A stretch of DNA of 37,961 bases from UBA2336 sp964538575. Lineage in GTDB: Bacteria; Bacteroidota; Bacteroidia; Cytophagales; Cyclobacteriaceae. The notes under the pieces were generated by a model, which had not been told where the DNA came from, did not search any database, and saw nothing but the letters and a program-made list of their open reading frames with translations. Positions 30,168 through 37,961 of the stretch are shown here, one piece after another. The DNA lies in NCBI GenBank assembly GCA_964538575.1, contig CAZIGG010000019.1:1-37961 (forward strand), given 5' to 3'. Position 1 is the first letter of the stretch. The number at the start of each line of letters is the position of its first letter. The position numbers and the translations under genes were made by a program.

Positions 30168-33143
30168 ATGAAACAAAATTTATGGTCAATAATTAATCGA
30201 TACCCGATGATGAAATATATACTACTGATTTTCTTGTTAGCGCTTCCCGGGCTTCTGCTTGCGCAGGAGCGTACCGTTTCGGGAACCGTAAAAGACGCAA
30301 CCGGTTCTGCCATGCCGGGAGTAAGTGTAATGATCAAAGGTACCGCGCTGGGTACAACAACAGATGGTGATGGGGTCTATAACCTCACCATGACCAGTGG
30401 CACACTTGTTTTCAGTTTCATAGGATATGCGCCTCAAGAAGTTGTCGTTGAGAATCAAACCACAGTAAATATAGTGCTGGAGGAAGCTGCCAATACACTG
30501 GAAGAGCTTGTTGTGATAGGGTACGGATCACAAAAGAAGAAAGATATTTCAACTGCGATTTCTGTAGTGGACGAAAGCGCTATAAAAGACCGGCCGATGG
30601 TATCAGTGGCGGAAGCCCTGCAGGGAAAAGCAGCCGGGGTTCAGGTGATGTCGCCTTCGGGCAAGCCGGGTGGTGATATCTCAGTTCGCATCCGCGGAGC
30701 AACTTCGGTTTCCGCGAGCAATGAACCACTGTATGTAGTGGATGGCGTTCCGATGACGGATATTCGCGGGATTAATCCACAGGATATCGTTTCAATGAGT
30801 ATCCTTAAGGATGCAGCCTCAAGTGCTATCTATGGTCTGCGGGGAGCTAATGGAGTTGTATTGATTTCCACCAGAACCGGAAAAGCAGGTGTACCGCTAG
30901 TGCAGTTTAGTGCCTATGGTGGCTTTTCAAAATTGAGAAAACAGATCGAGACCTTAAACACTGCAGAGTACCGTAATTTAATGCAAGAGATTGGCGTTCC
31001 ACTTGACGCGAGCTGGACCGATTATACCGATTGGAATAAAGAAGTTTTCGGTACCGGCTACATTCAAAATTATCAGTTGTCGTTTTCAGGTGGTACCGAG
31101 AAATCTCATTTCCTTGCTTCAGCCAATTACTTGAAAAATGACGGAATTGTTGCCCCGGCAAAGTTTGACCGATATTCAATTCGCTTAAATTTTGATAATC
31201 AGGTGAAAGAATGGGTAAAGATTGGCGCTAACATCAACCTGTTAAGGTCTAAAACACAAGATACTCCGGACAATGCCAGTTCAGGAAGAGGCGGAGTAAT
31301 TATGAGTACCTTAAATACGCCTCCTTTCCTTCACATCTACAAAAGTGACGGAAGCGGACAGTTTGATCCCAATCCGTTCCAGCCCTCCTGGGAGAATCCG
31401 AAAGCCTACATGTTTGGAGCGGATCAGGAATCGGTGGACAACCGCATGATTGCAAATTTTATAGCGGAGGCTACTATTACCAAAGGCCTTACATTCAGAA
31501 CAAATTTTGCTATAGATGCGAATGCCCACCAGTGGGATTACTACCAGGATCCCTTTCGTACTAATTTCGGCAGGCAGAATCATGGACTTGGCAGGGCGGA
31601 TAAAAGTTTCGCCACTACCTGGACGTTCGAAAATTTACTTACCTACATCCGAAGCATAGGGAAAAACAATTTCACGTTACTGGCTGGTACCGGAACAATT
31701 AAAAGTCAGTATAACGATTCCTACATGGAAGGATATGATTTTCCCGATGACACTTCTGTAAAAACAATGAATGCTGCCAACGTGATTACAGCGGCAAATA
31801 CCAGTATTGATGAATGGGCTACCGCATCCTTTTTTGGTCGAATCCTGTATGACTATGATGGCAAATACTTGTTTACCGCGAGCATACGCAGGGATGGATC
31901 CTCAAAATTGGCTAAAAAGTGGGCAACCACACAATCTGTTTCAGCAGCCTGGCGTATTTCGTCAGAGTCTTTTATGGAAGACCTTGACGTAATCAACGAA
32001 CTAAAACTGAGGATAGGATGGGGTAAGCTCGGAAACCAGGATGGTTTACCTAACAACTATCTCGCGTTTGGACAAAATAGATACTCAAGAGTTACTCCAA
32101 CAAATCCGCTAAGCGGCCCTACTACCTACCAGGCCTCTATCGGGAATCCATATTTAACATGGGAAATTACTTCACAAACGAATATGGGTATTGACCTAAG
32201 CCTTATCAACAGACGATTAAATTTTACAATAGATGCGTACATAAAACGAACAGACGATTTAATGCTCGATGTTGACCTGCCATCATCGGTGGGAGAAGTT
32301 TCAAACATTTTAACCAATGGTGGTGTAATCCAAAACAAAGGGTTAGAATTTACAGTTTCGTCTGTAAACATTGAAAAGGCATTAACCTGGAGCTCGGATT
32401 TTAACATTTCCCTTAACCGTAATAAAGTTGTTAACTTAGTGTATACTCCAACAACGTATTACGGACCTATTTACAGCAATAATACTTCTGTGTCTTTATT
32501 TACAGAGGGTAAACCGGTTGGATTGTTTTATGGCTATGTAGCAGACGGAGTTGACCCGGATACAGGTGATATAATCTATCGGGATATCAATAACAATGGA
32601 TACTGGGATCCGGGAGATCGTAAAGTGATTGGAAACCCAAATCCTGATTTTACTTTTGGCTTCACCAATACGTTGACGTATAAAAGGTTCGATCTGAGTA
32701 TCTTCTTCCAGGGCAGTTATGGAAACGATATTTTTAACTCTACCCGGATTGACCTCGAAGGGATGTTTGACAGCAAAAATCAATCTACTGCAGTGTTGAA
32801 CCGGTGGACACCTGAAAATCGAAACACTAACATCCCGCGCGCAATAGGAGGAGGAAATGTTTATAACGTTCAAAATTCAACACGTTTTGTTGAAGATGGT
32901 TCATACATAAGATTAAAAGCCATTACGCTCCGGTATAATGTTAATGCTGAAAGGCTGGAGAAAATCGGAGTACGAAACTTATCAGTTTATGCGACCGGTC
33001 AAAACCTGCTGACGTTTACAAAATATAGCGGTTTTGATCCTGAAGTAAATGCTTTCGGTAATAGTCCGGTAGCATTGGGGGTTGACTACGGAACGTATCC
33101 GCAGGCAATTACAGTTACGTTTGGTGTAAATGTGGAATTCTAA
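30168..33143 (+). CDS. SusC-type TonB-dependent outer-membrane transporter
   Basis: About 991 residues from ATG 30168, with a signal peptide (MMKYILLIFLLALPGLLLAQ preceded by a short basic extension; ATG 30207 or 30210 are alternatives). The mature N-terminus is a carboxypeptidase-regulatory-like domain (RTVSGTVKDATGSAMPGVSV), then a TonB box region (LEELVVIGYGSQKKKDISTAI), a plug (VRIRGATSVSASNEPLYVVDGVP, GLRGANGVVLIST) and a beta-barrel ending in TVTFGVNVEF with a terminal Phe. It imports glycans bound by the SusD partner, driven by TonB-ExbBD. The 33143 stop is 6 bases before susD. The frame extends upstream to 30057 but that part does not look like secreted protein. Confidence 0.95.
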   Translation: MKQNLWSIINRYPMMKYILLIFLLALPGLLLAQERTVSGTVKDATGSAMPGVSVMIKGTALGTTTDGDGVYNLTMTSGTLVFSFIGYAPQEVVVENQTTVNIVLEEAANTLEELVVIGYGSQKKKDISTAISVVDESAIKDRPMVSVAEALQGKAAGVQVMSPSGKPGGDISVRIRGATSVSASNEPLYVVDGVPMTDIRGINPQDIVSMSILKDAASSAIYGLRGANGVVLISTRTGKAGVPLVQFSAYGGFSKLRKQIETLNTAEYRNLMQEIGVPLDASWTDYTDWNKEVFGTGYIQNYQLSFSGGTEKSHFLASANYLKNDGIVAPAKFDRYSIRLNFDNQVKEWVKIGANINLLRSKTQDTPDNASSGRGGVIMSTLNTPPFLHIYKSDGSGQFDPNPFQPSWENPKAYMFGADQESVDNRMIANFIAEATITKGLTFRTNFAIDANAHQWDYYQDPFRTNFGRQNHGLGRADKSFATTWTFENLLTYIRSIGKNNFTLLAGTGTIKSQYNDSYMEGYDFPDDTSVKTMNAANVITAANTSIDEWATASFFGRILYDYDGKYLFTASIRRDGSSKLAKKWATTQSVSAAWRISSESFMEDLDVINELKLRIGWGKLGNQDGLPNNYLAFGQNRYSRVTPTNPLSGPTTYQASIGNPYLTWEITSQTNMGIDLSLINRRLNFTIDAYIKRTDDLMLDVDLPSSVGEVSNILTNGGVIQNKGLEFTVSSVNIEKALTWSSDFNISLNRNKVVNLVYTPTTYYGPIYSNNTSVSLFTEGKPVGLFYGYVADGVDPDTGDIIYRDINNNGYWDPGDRKVIGNPNPDFTFGFTNTLTYKRFDLSIFFQGSYGNDIFNSTRIDLEGMFDSKNQSTAVLNRWTPENRNTNIPRAIGGGNVYNVQNSTRFVEDGSYIRLKAITLRYNVNAERLEKIGVRNLSVYATGQNLLTFTKYSGFDPEVNAFGNSPVALGVDYGTYPQAITVTFGVNVEF

Positions 33144-33149
33144 AAAATT

Positions 33150-34619
33150 ATGATCATGAATGCGAAACATATTTTTTATCTGATAAGTGTGGTTGTGGTT
33201 CTGCAATCCTGTGAAGATTTTCTGGACCTAAGACCAAAAACGTACGGTACACCCATAACCAATACGAGTGCAGACTCCATCTTTTATAAGAGTGCGGAGG
33301 AAGCAGAAGCTGCTCTGGCAGGTACGTATGCTGATTTTAAGAATGAATACTTCGAGCTTGATTATTTTGTAAACGGAGATGCGCAGGCAGATGACGCTTA
33401 TGCGGGCGCAGACAATCCGGATAATTTTCAAATAGACGACTATTCGATTATTGCAACCAACCGGAATGTAACCCGTGACTGGAGTTATTTGTATGGAACC
33501 ATTGGGAAAGCAAACCGGATTATCAATAACGTTCCTAAGACAACGGATCCTGCACTTACTGATTTACGTAAAACTGAAATGGTTGCTGAAGCATCCTTTA
33601 TCCGGGCATTCTGTTATTTTCATATCGTTCAGTTATGGGGTGATGCACCGCTGCAGTTGAAAGACCTTCAAACGTTAAGCCCGGAAACGTTTCCGGATGT
33701 GTATGAACAAGTATATCCCGCACCGGTACCAAAGGAGGAGATTTATGCTCAGATTATACTTGACTTTGAAACAGCGTTGACCGGTGCCAGAATAACGGCT
33801 GACCATAAGGGTTTTGTAACCAAGGGTGCAGCCAATGCCATGCTCGCGAAAGTATATGCCGCACAAGAGCCTCATGATTGGACAAAGGTTGAGCAATACT
33901 GCCAGGCCGTTATCAGTGGTGGTTACTCCTTGTTGAACGAGTATGATCAGCTTTGGGATAATTCAACTGAAAATTCTTCAGAGGCAATTTTTGAAATAAA
34001 TTATTTCGGTGGAGGCGTTGATCACAACTGGGGCACACAAATGTTCAGAGGCCTGGATTGGAAAAAATTTAATGTTCCGTCCAATGATTTGGTTAAGGCT
34101 TTTGATGATGAAGGCGATGTAATCCGCAAAAATGCGTCAATCATTTTTGATGATGTAACCGGAAAATGGAGCGATGCTCATTGGCCTCAAAACCATTACC
34201 CGTTTATTAACAAATACAGGGCTTTTGTAAGCCCAAGTGATCAGAACTACATCTTCCTCAGGCTGGCGGATATTATGTTATTAAAAGCTGAGGCCTTAAA
34301 TGAACAGGATGATCTGCCGGGGGCGAAAGCGCTGGTTGATCAAATCAGGAACCGTGTTGACCTGAACCCCACTACAGCCAATACGAAAGAAGCTATGAAA
34401 CTGGCCATTGAAAAGGAAAGAAGACTGGAACTTGCTTTTGAAGGACATCGCTGGTTTGATCTGAAACGCACAGGAAGGGCAATTACCGTAATCAATGCTG
34501 CGAAAGACGGAAGCGGTGCTTCGCTCGGATATAACCTTACTCCGGCCAGACTGATTTGGCCGGTACCGCAAGCCGAGCTCGATAAAAATGTAAACCTTAA
34601 ACAAAACCCGGGTTATTAA
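33150..34619 (+). CDS. RagB/SusD-family surface glycan-binding lipoprotein
   Basis: A 489-residue lipoprotein. The signal ends at Cys21 (IFYLISVVVVLQSC) and is followed by EDFLDLRPKT, the usual SusD opening. SusD motifs include the TPR-like helices around TRDWSYLYGTIGKANRIINNV and RTEMVAEASFIRAFCYFHIVQLWGD read in two parts, and the C-terminal ERRLELAFEGHRWFDLKR and LIWPVPQAELDKN, ending in NPGY. It covers the SusC barrel as a lid and binds the glycan. It is cotranscribed with susC. ATG 33156 is an equally good start. Confidence 0.95.
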   Translation: MIMNAKHIFYLISVVVVLQSCEDFLDLRPKTYGTPITNTSADSIFYKSAEEAEAALAGTYADFKNEYFELDYFVNGDAQADDAYAGADNPDNFQIDDYSIIATNRNVTRDWSYLYGTIGKANRIINNVPKTTDPALTDLRKTEMVAEASFIRAFCYFHIVQLWGDAPLQLKDLQTLSPETFPDVYEQVYPAPVPKEEIYAQIILDFETALTGARITADHKGFVTKGAANAMLAKVYAAQEPHDWTKVEQYCQAVISGGYSLLNEYDQLWDNSTENSSEAIFEINYFGGGVDHNWGTQMFRGLDWKKFNVPSNDLVKAFDDEGDVIRKNASIIFDDVTGKWSDAHWPQNHYPFINKYRAFVSPSDQNYIFLRLADIMLLKAEALNEQDDLPGAKALVDQIRNRVDLNPTTANTKEAMKLAIEKERRLELAFEGHRWFDLKRTGRAITVINAAKDGSGASLGYNLTPARLIWPVPQAELDKNVNLKQNPGY

Positions 34620-34633
34620 TCCGGAGTTGAAAA

Positions 34634-34667
34634 AAGTGAGTCATCCTAAACCCCGGATGACTCACTT
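34634..34667 (+). promoter_or_regulatory. Perfect 13-bp hairpin between susD and the first GH30 gene
   Basis: AAGTGAGTCATCC (34634-34646) pairs with GGATGACTCACTT (34655-34667) around eight bases. There is no T tract, so it is not a classic terminator. It lies 15 bases after the susD stop and 50 bases before the next start, a place for differential mRNA stability or partial termination. Confidence 0.6.
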
Positions 34668-34716
34668 AACAATAATGACACATCAAATCTCCTTTTCAAA
34701 CCACTGAGCAACAACA

Positions 34717-36204
34717 ATGCAACAACTAAAAACTAGCGCAGTTGTATTTGGCATACTTCTGTTTTTTTTTCAGTCCTGCAGCCAACAGGGCAAACAGATA
34801 GAAACCAGTACTGCTGAGCCCCCTGTTTTTTCAACAGCTGGTAAAAAAGCATGGGTGTATACTACGGCTGATTCTGCTGCCTTACGCATATCCCTCACGG
34901 ATACCGCTGAGTTTGAAAGTCACGGGCAACCTGTTGAAAAGGAAATCTGTGTTTTTATTAATCCTAACAAGTCTTTTCAAACCTTACTCGGAATAGGCGG
35001 GGCCTTAACGGATGCTTCTGCCGAAACATTTGCGAAGCTTCCTAAGGAAAAACAGCAGCAGTTGCTGACAGCTTATTTCAATCCACAAGAGGGCATCGGA
35101 TATACCTTGGGCCGGACACATATCAACAGTTGCGACTTTAGCAGCGCCAGCTATACGTACGTCAAGGATGGTGATAAGGAACTTACCTCATTTGACATTT
35201 CACATGACAAAGCGTATCGGATACCGCTCATTAAGCAGTCTATTGAAGCAGCCGGTGGGAGATTAACACTATACGTTAGCCCGTGGAGCCCGCCTGCCTG
35301 GATGAAAGACAACAATAACATGCTAAAGGGAGGAAAACTTCTACCGGAATACAAGCAAAGCTGGGCGAACTACTATACAAAATTTATTAAAGCCTATGAA
35401 CGCGAAGGTATACCCGTTTGGGGATTAACCGTGCAAAATGAACCCATGGCCACGCAAACCTGGGAAAGTTGTATTTACACAGCCGAAGATGAACGCGACT
35501 TCATCAAAGAATACCTGGGCCCCACACTTGAACAACAGGGATTACAGGATAAAAAAATTATTGCATGGGATCATAACCGGGATCTTATTTTTCAACGCGC
35601 CTCAACATTATTAGATGACCCGGGTGCATCCAAATACATCTGGGGCATCGGCTTCCATTGGTATGAAGATTGGAGCGGGGGCAGCCAGGTTTACGACAAT
35701 GTGCATCGCGTAAAGGAAAGCTGGAATGATATCAATCTTCTTTTTACGGAAGGCTGCAACGCACCTTTTAATGCCGGTAAGCTTGATGACTGGACGTTGG
35801 GTGAGCGGTATGGAGAATCCATGATTAACGATTTTAACGCAGGTGCGGTGGGGTGGACTGACTGGAATATTCTGCTGGATGAAAAAGGCGGGCCAAACCA
35901 CGTAAGTAACTTTTGTTTTGCACCGGTTCACGCACAAACACAAACCGGAGAGTTAACCTATACAAATGCCTTTTATTATATCGGCCATTTCTCAAAATTC
36001 ATTCGCCCGGGGGCCAGGCGGGTTCAAACTTCACCAAGCCAGAGTGCATTATTAAGCACTGCCTTTTTGAATACCGATGGAAGTTTGGTTGTTGTGGTGA
36101 TGAACCAGACTGCCAAAAAACTACCGTATTTCCTTTGGATAGACAATAACGCGGTTAGAACAGTGGCATTGCCACACTCAATTTCTACCTTTATAATAAA
36201 GTAA
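34717..36204 (+). CDS. Glycoside hydrolase family 30, subfamily 1-like (beta-glucosidase/glucosylceramidase type)
   Basis: A 495-residue lipoprotein (Cys21 in ILLFFFQSC). The TIM barrel follows GH30 closely: GIGGALTDASAETF, YTLGRTHINSCDFS, SPWSPPAWMK, the acid/base Glu242 in TVQNEPMA, and the nucleophile Glu345 in LLFTEGCN, followed by VGWTDWNILLDEKGGPNHV and FYYIGHFSKFIRPG. These last stretches are very like human lysosomal glucosylceramidase, which places it near GH30_1. It probably releases glucose or short units from a beta-glucan at the cell surface or in the periplasm. Exact linkage is inferred from its neighbours only. Confidence 0.92.
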   Translation: MQQLKTSAVVFGILLFFFQSCSQQGKQIETSTAEPPVFSTAGKKAWVYTTADSAALRISLTDTAEFESHGQPVEKEICVFINPNKSFQTLLGIGGALTDASAETFAKLPKEKQQQLLTAYFNPQEGIGYTLGRTHINSCDFSSASYTYVKDGDKELTSFDISHDKAYRIPLIKQSIEAAGGRLTLYVSPWSPPAWMKDNNNMLKGGKLLPEYKQSWANYYTKFIKAYEREGIPVWGLTVQNEPMATQTWESCIYTAEDERDFIKEYLGPTLEQQGLQDKKIIAWDHNRDLIFQRASTLLDDPGASKYIWGIGFHWYEDWSGGSQVYDNVHRVKESWNDINLLFTEGCNAPFNAGKLDDWTLGERYGESMINDFNAGAVGWTDWNILLDEKGGPNHVSNFCFAPVHAQTQTGELTYTNAFYYIGHFSKFIRPGARRVQTSPSQSALLSTAFLNTDGSLVVVVMNQTAKKLPYFLWIDNNAVRTVALPHSISTFIIK

Positions 36205-36219
36205 TTCTTTTAGAACCAG

Positions 36220-37665
36220 ATGAAAAAGACCTTTCCCATGTTAATCAGTATTTTGAGCTTAATTATCGCTTGCTCGTCCTCAGAGGATTTGCCACCGATC
36301 AATAATAATCCCGGGGGAGGTGCAGACGGCCCGAAGGTTAGTGTCTGGGTTACATATCCAAACCGCAGTTTTCTGTTCAGCGCTGTATCTCCGATAACGT
36401 TTAAGCAAACAACCACGCAACTATCAAAGATTACAGTTGACACCACCACCCGATACCAAACCATGGATGGATTTGGCTACACCCTGACAGGAGGGAGTGC
36501 CCAATTGATGAATCAAAAGTTGAATGCCGCTAACCGAAATACACTGTTGCGTGAATTGTTTTTGACTGAACAAAATGGAATCGGGATAAGCTACCTGCGC
36601 ATCAGTATTGGAGCTTCTGATCTGGATGCGAGCGTGTTTTCGTATAATGACCTTCCTTCGGGTCAAACAGATGTTGAACTCGAAAATTTCAGCCTCGACC
36701 CGGACCGCGTTAACCTGATCCCGGTATTAAAAGAAATTCTTGCGCTTAATCCGAATATTAAGATCATGGGAAGCCCGTGGTCGGCACCGAAATGGATGAA
36801 AACAAACAATGCGGTAAAAGGGGGGAGTTTGAAAACCGAATACTACTCCGTATATGCTAAATACTTTGTCAGGTATATTCAGGAGATGGCCGAAGAAGGG
36901 ATAACCATTGATGCTATAACCATACAAAATGAGCCGGAACATCCGGGCAATACGCCCAGCATGACAATGACCAGTAGCGAACAAAATGAATTTATTAAAT
37001 CGCATCTTGGCCCTGCATTCGCAGCGGCAGGTATTACAACCAAGATTATTTTATTTGATCACAATTGCGACCACCCGAATTATCCTATTGCAATCCTCAA
37101 CGATCCGGTGACAAAACCCATGGTAGACGGGTCGGCATTCCACATGTACCTGGGAGATATCAGCGCCCTGACTACGGTACATAATGCCCATCCGGATAAA
37201 AATGTTTATTTCACGGAACAATGGACAAGCGGATTCGGAGATTTTGGAGGCGACCTGCGCTGGCATGTAAAAACGTTAATCGTTGGCGCCCCACGGAACT
37301 GGAGTCGCAATGTATTGGAATGGAACCTGGCTGCGGATCAAAACTTCGATCCGCATACCGGTGACGGAGGCTGCAACCAATGCATGGGCGCTATTACGAT
37401 CAATAATACTTCGGGCGCCATCAGCCGCAATGTTTCATATTACATTATTGCGCATGCTTCTAAGCTTGTGCCGCCCGGTTCGGTGCGGGTGGGCAGCAAT
37501 ATTGTTGATAACCTGCATAATGTGGCGTATGTAACACCAGCAGGAAAGAAGGTACTTATTGTAGTAAACGACAATGACGTTGATAAAACATTTGTAATCG
37601 GGTATAAGAACTTTGTTGCAACGGCATCCTTGCCTGCGGGCGGTGTTGCTACTTACTATTGGTAG
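36220..37665 (+). CDS. Glycoside hydrolase family 30, subfamily 3-like (endo-beta-1,6-glucanase type)
   Basis: A 481-residue lipoprotein (Cys18 in ILSLIIACSSSED) with an acidic, glycine-rich linker. The barrel has TMDGFGYTLTGGSA, GISYLRISIGASD, SPWSAPKWMKTN, the acid/base Glu238 in TIQNEPEH and nucleophile Glu333 in VYFTEQWTSG, then NVLEWNLAADQ and YYIIAHASKLVPPG. It differs much from the preceding GH30 and looks nearer GH30_3, the subfamily of bacterial beta-1,6-glucanases in pustulan loci; the assignment is by recall, not by computation. It starts 15 bases after the previous gene. Together the pair could split a beta-1,6-linked glucan into oligosaccharides and then glucose. Confidence 0.9.
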   Translation: MKKTFPMLISILSLIIACSSSEDLPPINNNPGGGADGPKVSVWVTYPNRSFLFSAVSPITFKQTTTQLSKITVDTTTRYQTMDGFGYTLTGGSAQLMNQKLNAANRNTLLRELFLTEQNGIGISYLRISIGASDLDASVFSYNDLPSGQTDVELENFSLDPDRVNLIPVLKEILALNPNIKIMGSPWSAPKWMKTNNAVKGGSLKTEYYSVYAKYFVRYIQEMAEEGITIDAITIQNEPEHPGNTPSMTMTSSEQNEFIKSHLGPAFAAAGITTKIILFDHNCDHPNYPIAILNDPVTKPMVDGSAFHMYLGDISALTTVHNAHPDKNVYFTEQWTSGFGDFGGDLRWHVKTLIVGAPRNWSRNVLEWNLAADQNFDPHTGDGGCNQCMGAITINNTSGAISRNVSYYIIAHASKLVPPGSVRVGSNIVDNLHNVAYVTPAGKKVLIVVNDNDVDKTFVIGYKNFVATASLPAGGVATYYW

Positions 37666-37707
37666 CCTTGGATAAATTTATAAAGTACAGCGATATTGTT
37701 TAAGGGC

Positions 37708-37905
37708 TTAAGCGGGTCTGCATAAAGGATAATTTTTAGCTTTCCTTTCCTTCACCAGCTTATTAACCCAAATGATTGTCCCGGTAACGGGCAGGGTAGT
37801 GGCTACCAGGCAGGCGATGAAATAGGTGATCTTTGAAAATTTACCGTACACATCGCCTGCGTGAATGGCCTTAATCGAACCAGCCACACGTTCGTTGAAG
37901 GGTTT
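37708..37905 (-). pseudogene. C-terminal remnant of a PepSY-associated TM protein, interrupted upstream
   Basis: The minus-strand frame encodes 65 residues beginning KPFNERVAGSIKAIHAGDVY and continuing to a membrane segment (ITYFIACLVATTLPVTGTII) and a charged tail. This is the typical C-terminus of PepSY-TM proteins (often near siderophore receptors or iron reductases). An in-frame TAA (37908-37906) stops the frame immediately upstream, and the sequence beyond it does not look like this protein. It is probably cut by an inserted element running out of the window. Confidence 0.65.
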
Positions 37906-37961
37906 TTATAGGAACATCTTTTATACCCTTCCGGGGGTAATCGCTTACAGGGACATCTTAG
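37906..37961. mobile_element. Possible insertion-element end at the right edge
   Basis: Two direct copies of a 15-base word with two differences, TTATAGGAACATCTT (37906-37920) and TTACAGGGACATCTT (37945-37959), lie 39 bases apart, exactly where the PepSY-TM frame breaks. Repeated transposase-binding words at the ends are a feature of some IS families, for example IS21. No transposase is visible because the window ends. Confidence 0.4.

Overview
The window looks like chromosomal DNA of a free-living Bacteroidota, most likely of the order Cytophagales. Support comes from a SusC/SusD pair with lipoproteins and GH30 hydrolases, a 7TMR-DISM sensor, a TlpA-like protein with a DUF4369-type N-terminus, a phosphosulfolactate synthase, lipoprotein signals without strong Shine-Dalgarno sequences, and promoter candidates of the TTG-N19-TAnnTTTG type. 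The order is an inference from gene content; no rRNA is present.

Layout. Bases 1-1300 are an AT-rich accessory patch: a truncated lipoprotein gene, an attC-like element and a higBA toxin-antitoxin pair. Bases 1300-5000 are housekeeping (aspS, a small secreted protein, tadA, a superoxide dismutase). Bases 5000-7650 hold a TlpA-like lipoprotein, a RAYT transposase between two identical inverted hairpins (REPtron-like) and a DUF2071 gene. From about 20.3 kb back to 6.9 kb almost everything is on the minus strand: an exopolysaccharide block (GT4, rfbC, wza-like, wzc-like, cpsB-like PHP phosphatase, an SDR epimerase), then a TPR protein, a ComA-type phosphosulfolactate synthase, a DUF368/PopT-type lipid-carrier transporter, aroE and uvrB.

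After divergent hflX comes tRNA-Arg(CCU), whose 3' half is duplicated next to it and broken by a palindrome. About 700 bp without a clear gene lead into the most unusual locus: a plus-strand three-gene cluster encoding a stand-alone SET-domain protein, a stand-alone ATP-grasp ligase, and a fusion of the same two domains (ATP-grasp then SET). I know no described system of this architecture. It suggests coupled amide ligation and lysine methylation, but substrate and product are unknown.

Next is a membrane sensor (7TMR-DISM plus coiled coil) that ends in an IS1595-transposase-like zinc ribbon and helix-turn-helix instead of a kinase. It precedes a polysaccharide utilisation locus: a PKD surface lipoprotein with an internally duplicated module, SusC, SusD, a GH30_1-like and a GH30_3-like enzyme. 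The likely target is a beta-glucan, possibly beta-1,6-linked. At the right edge a PepSY-TM gene is cut, apparently by the end of an insertion element.
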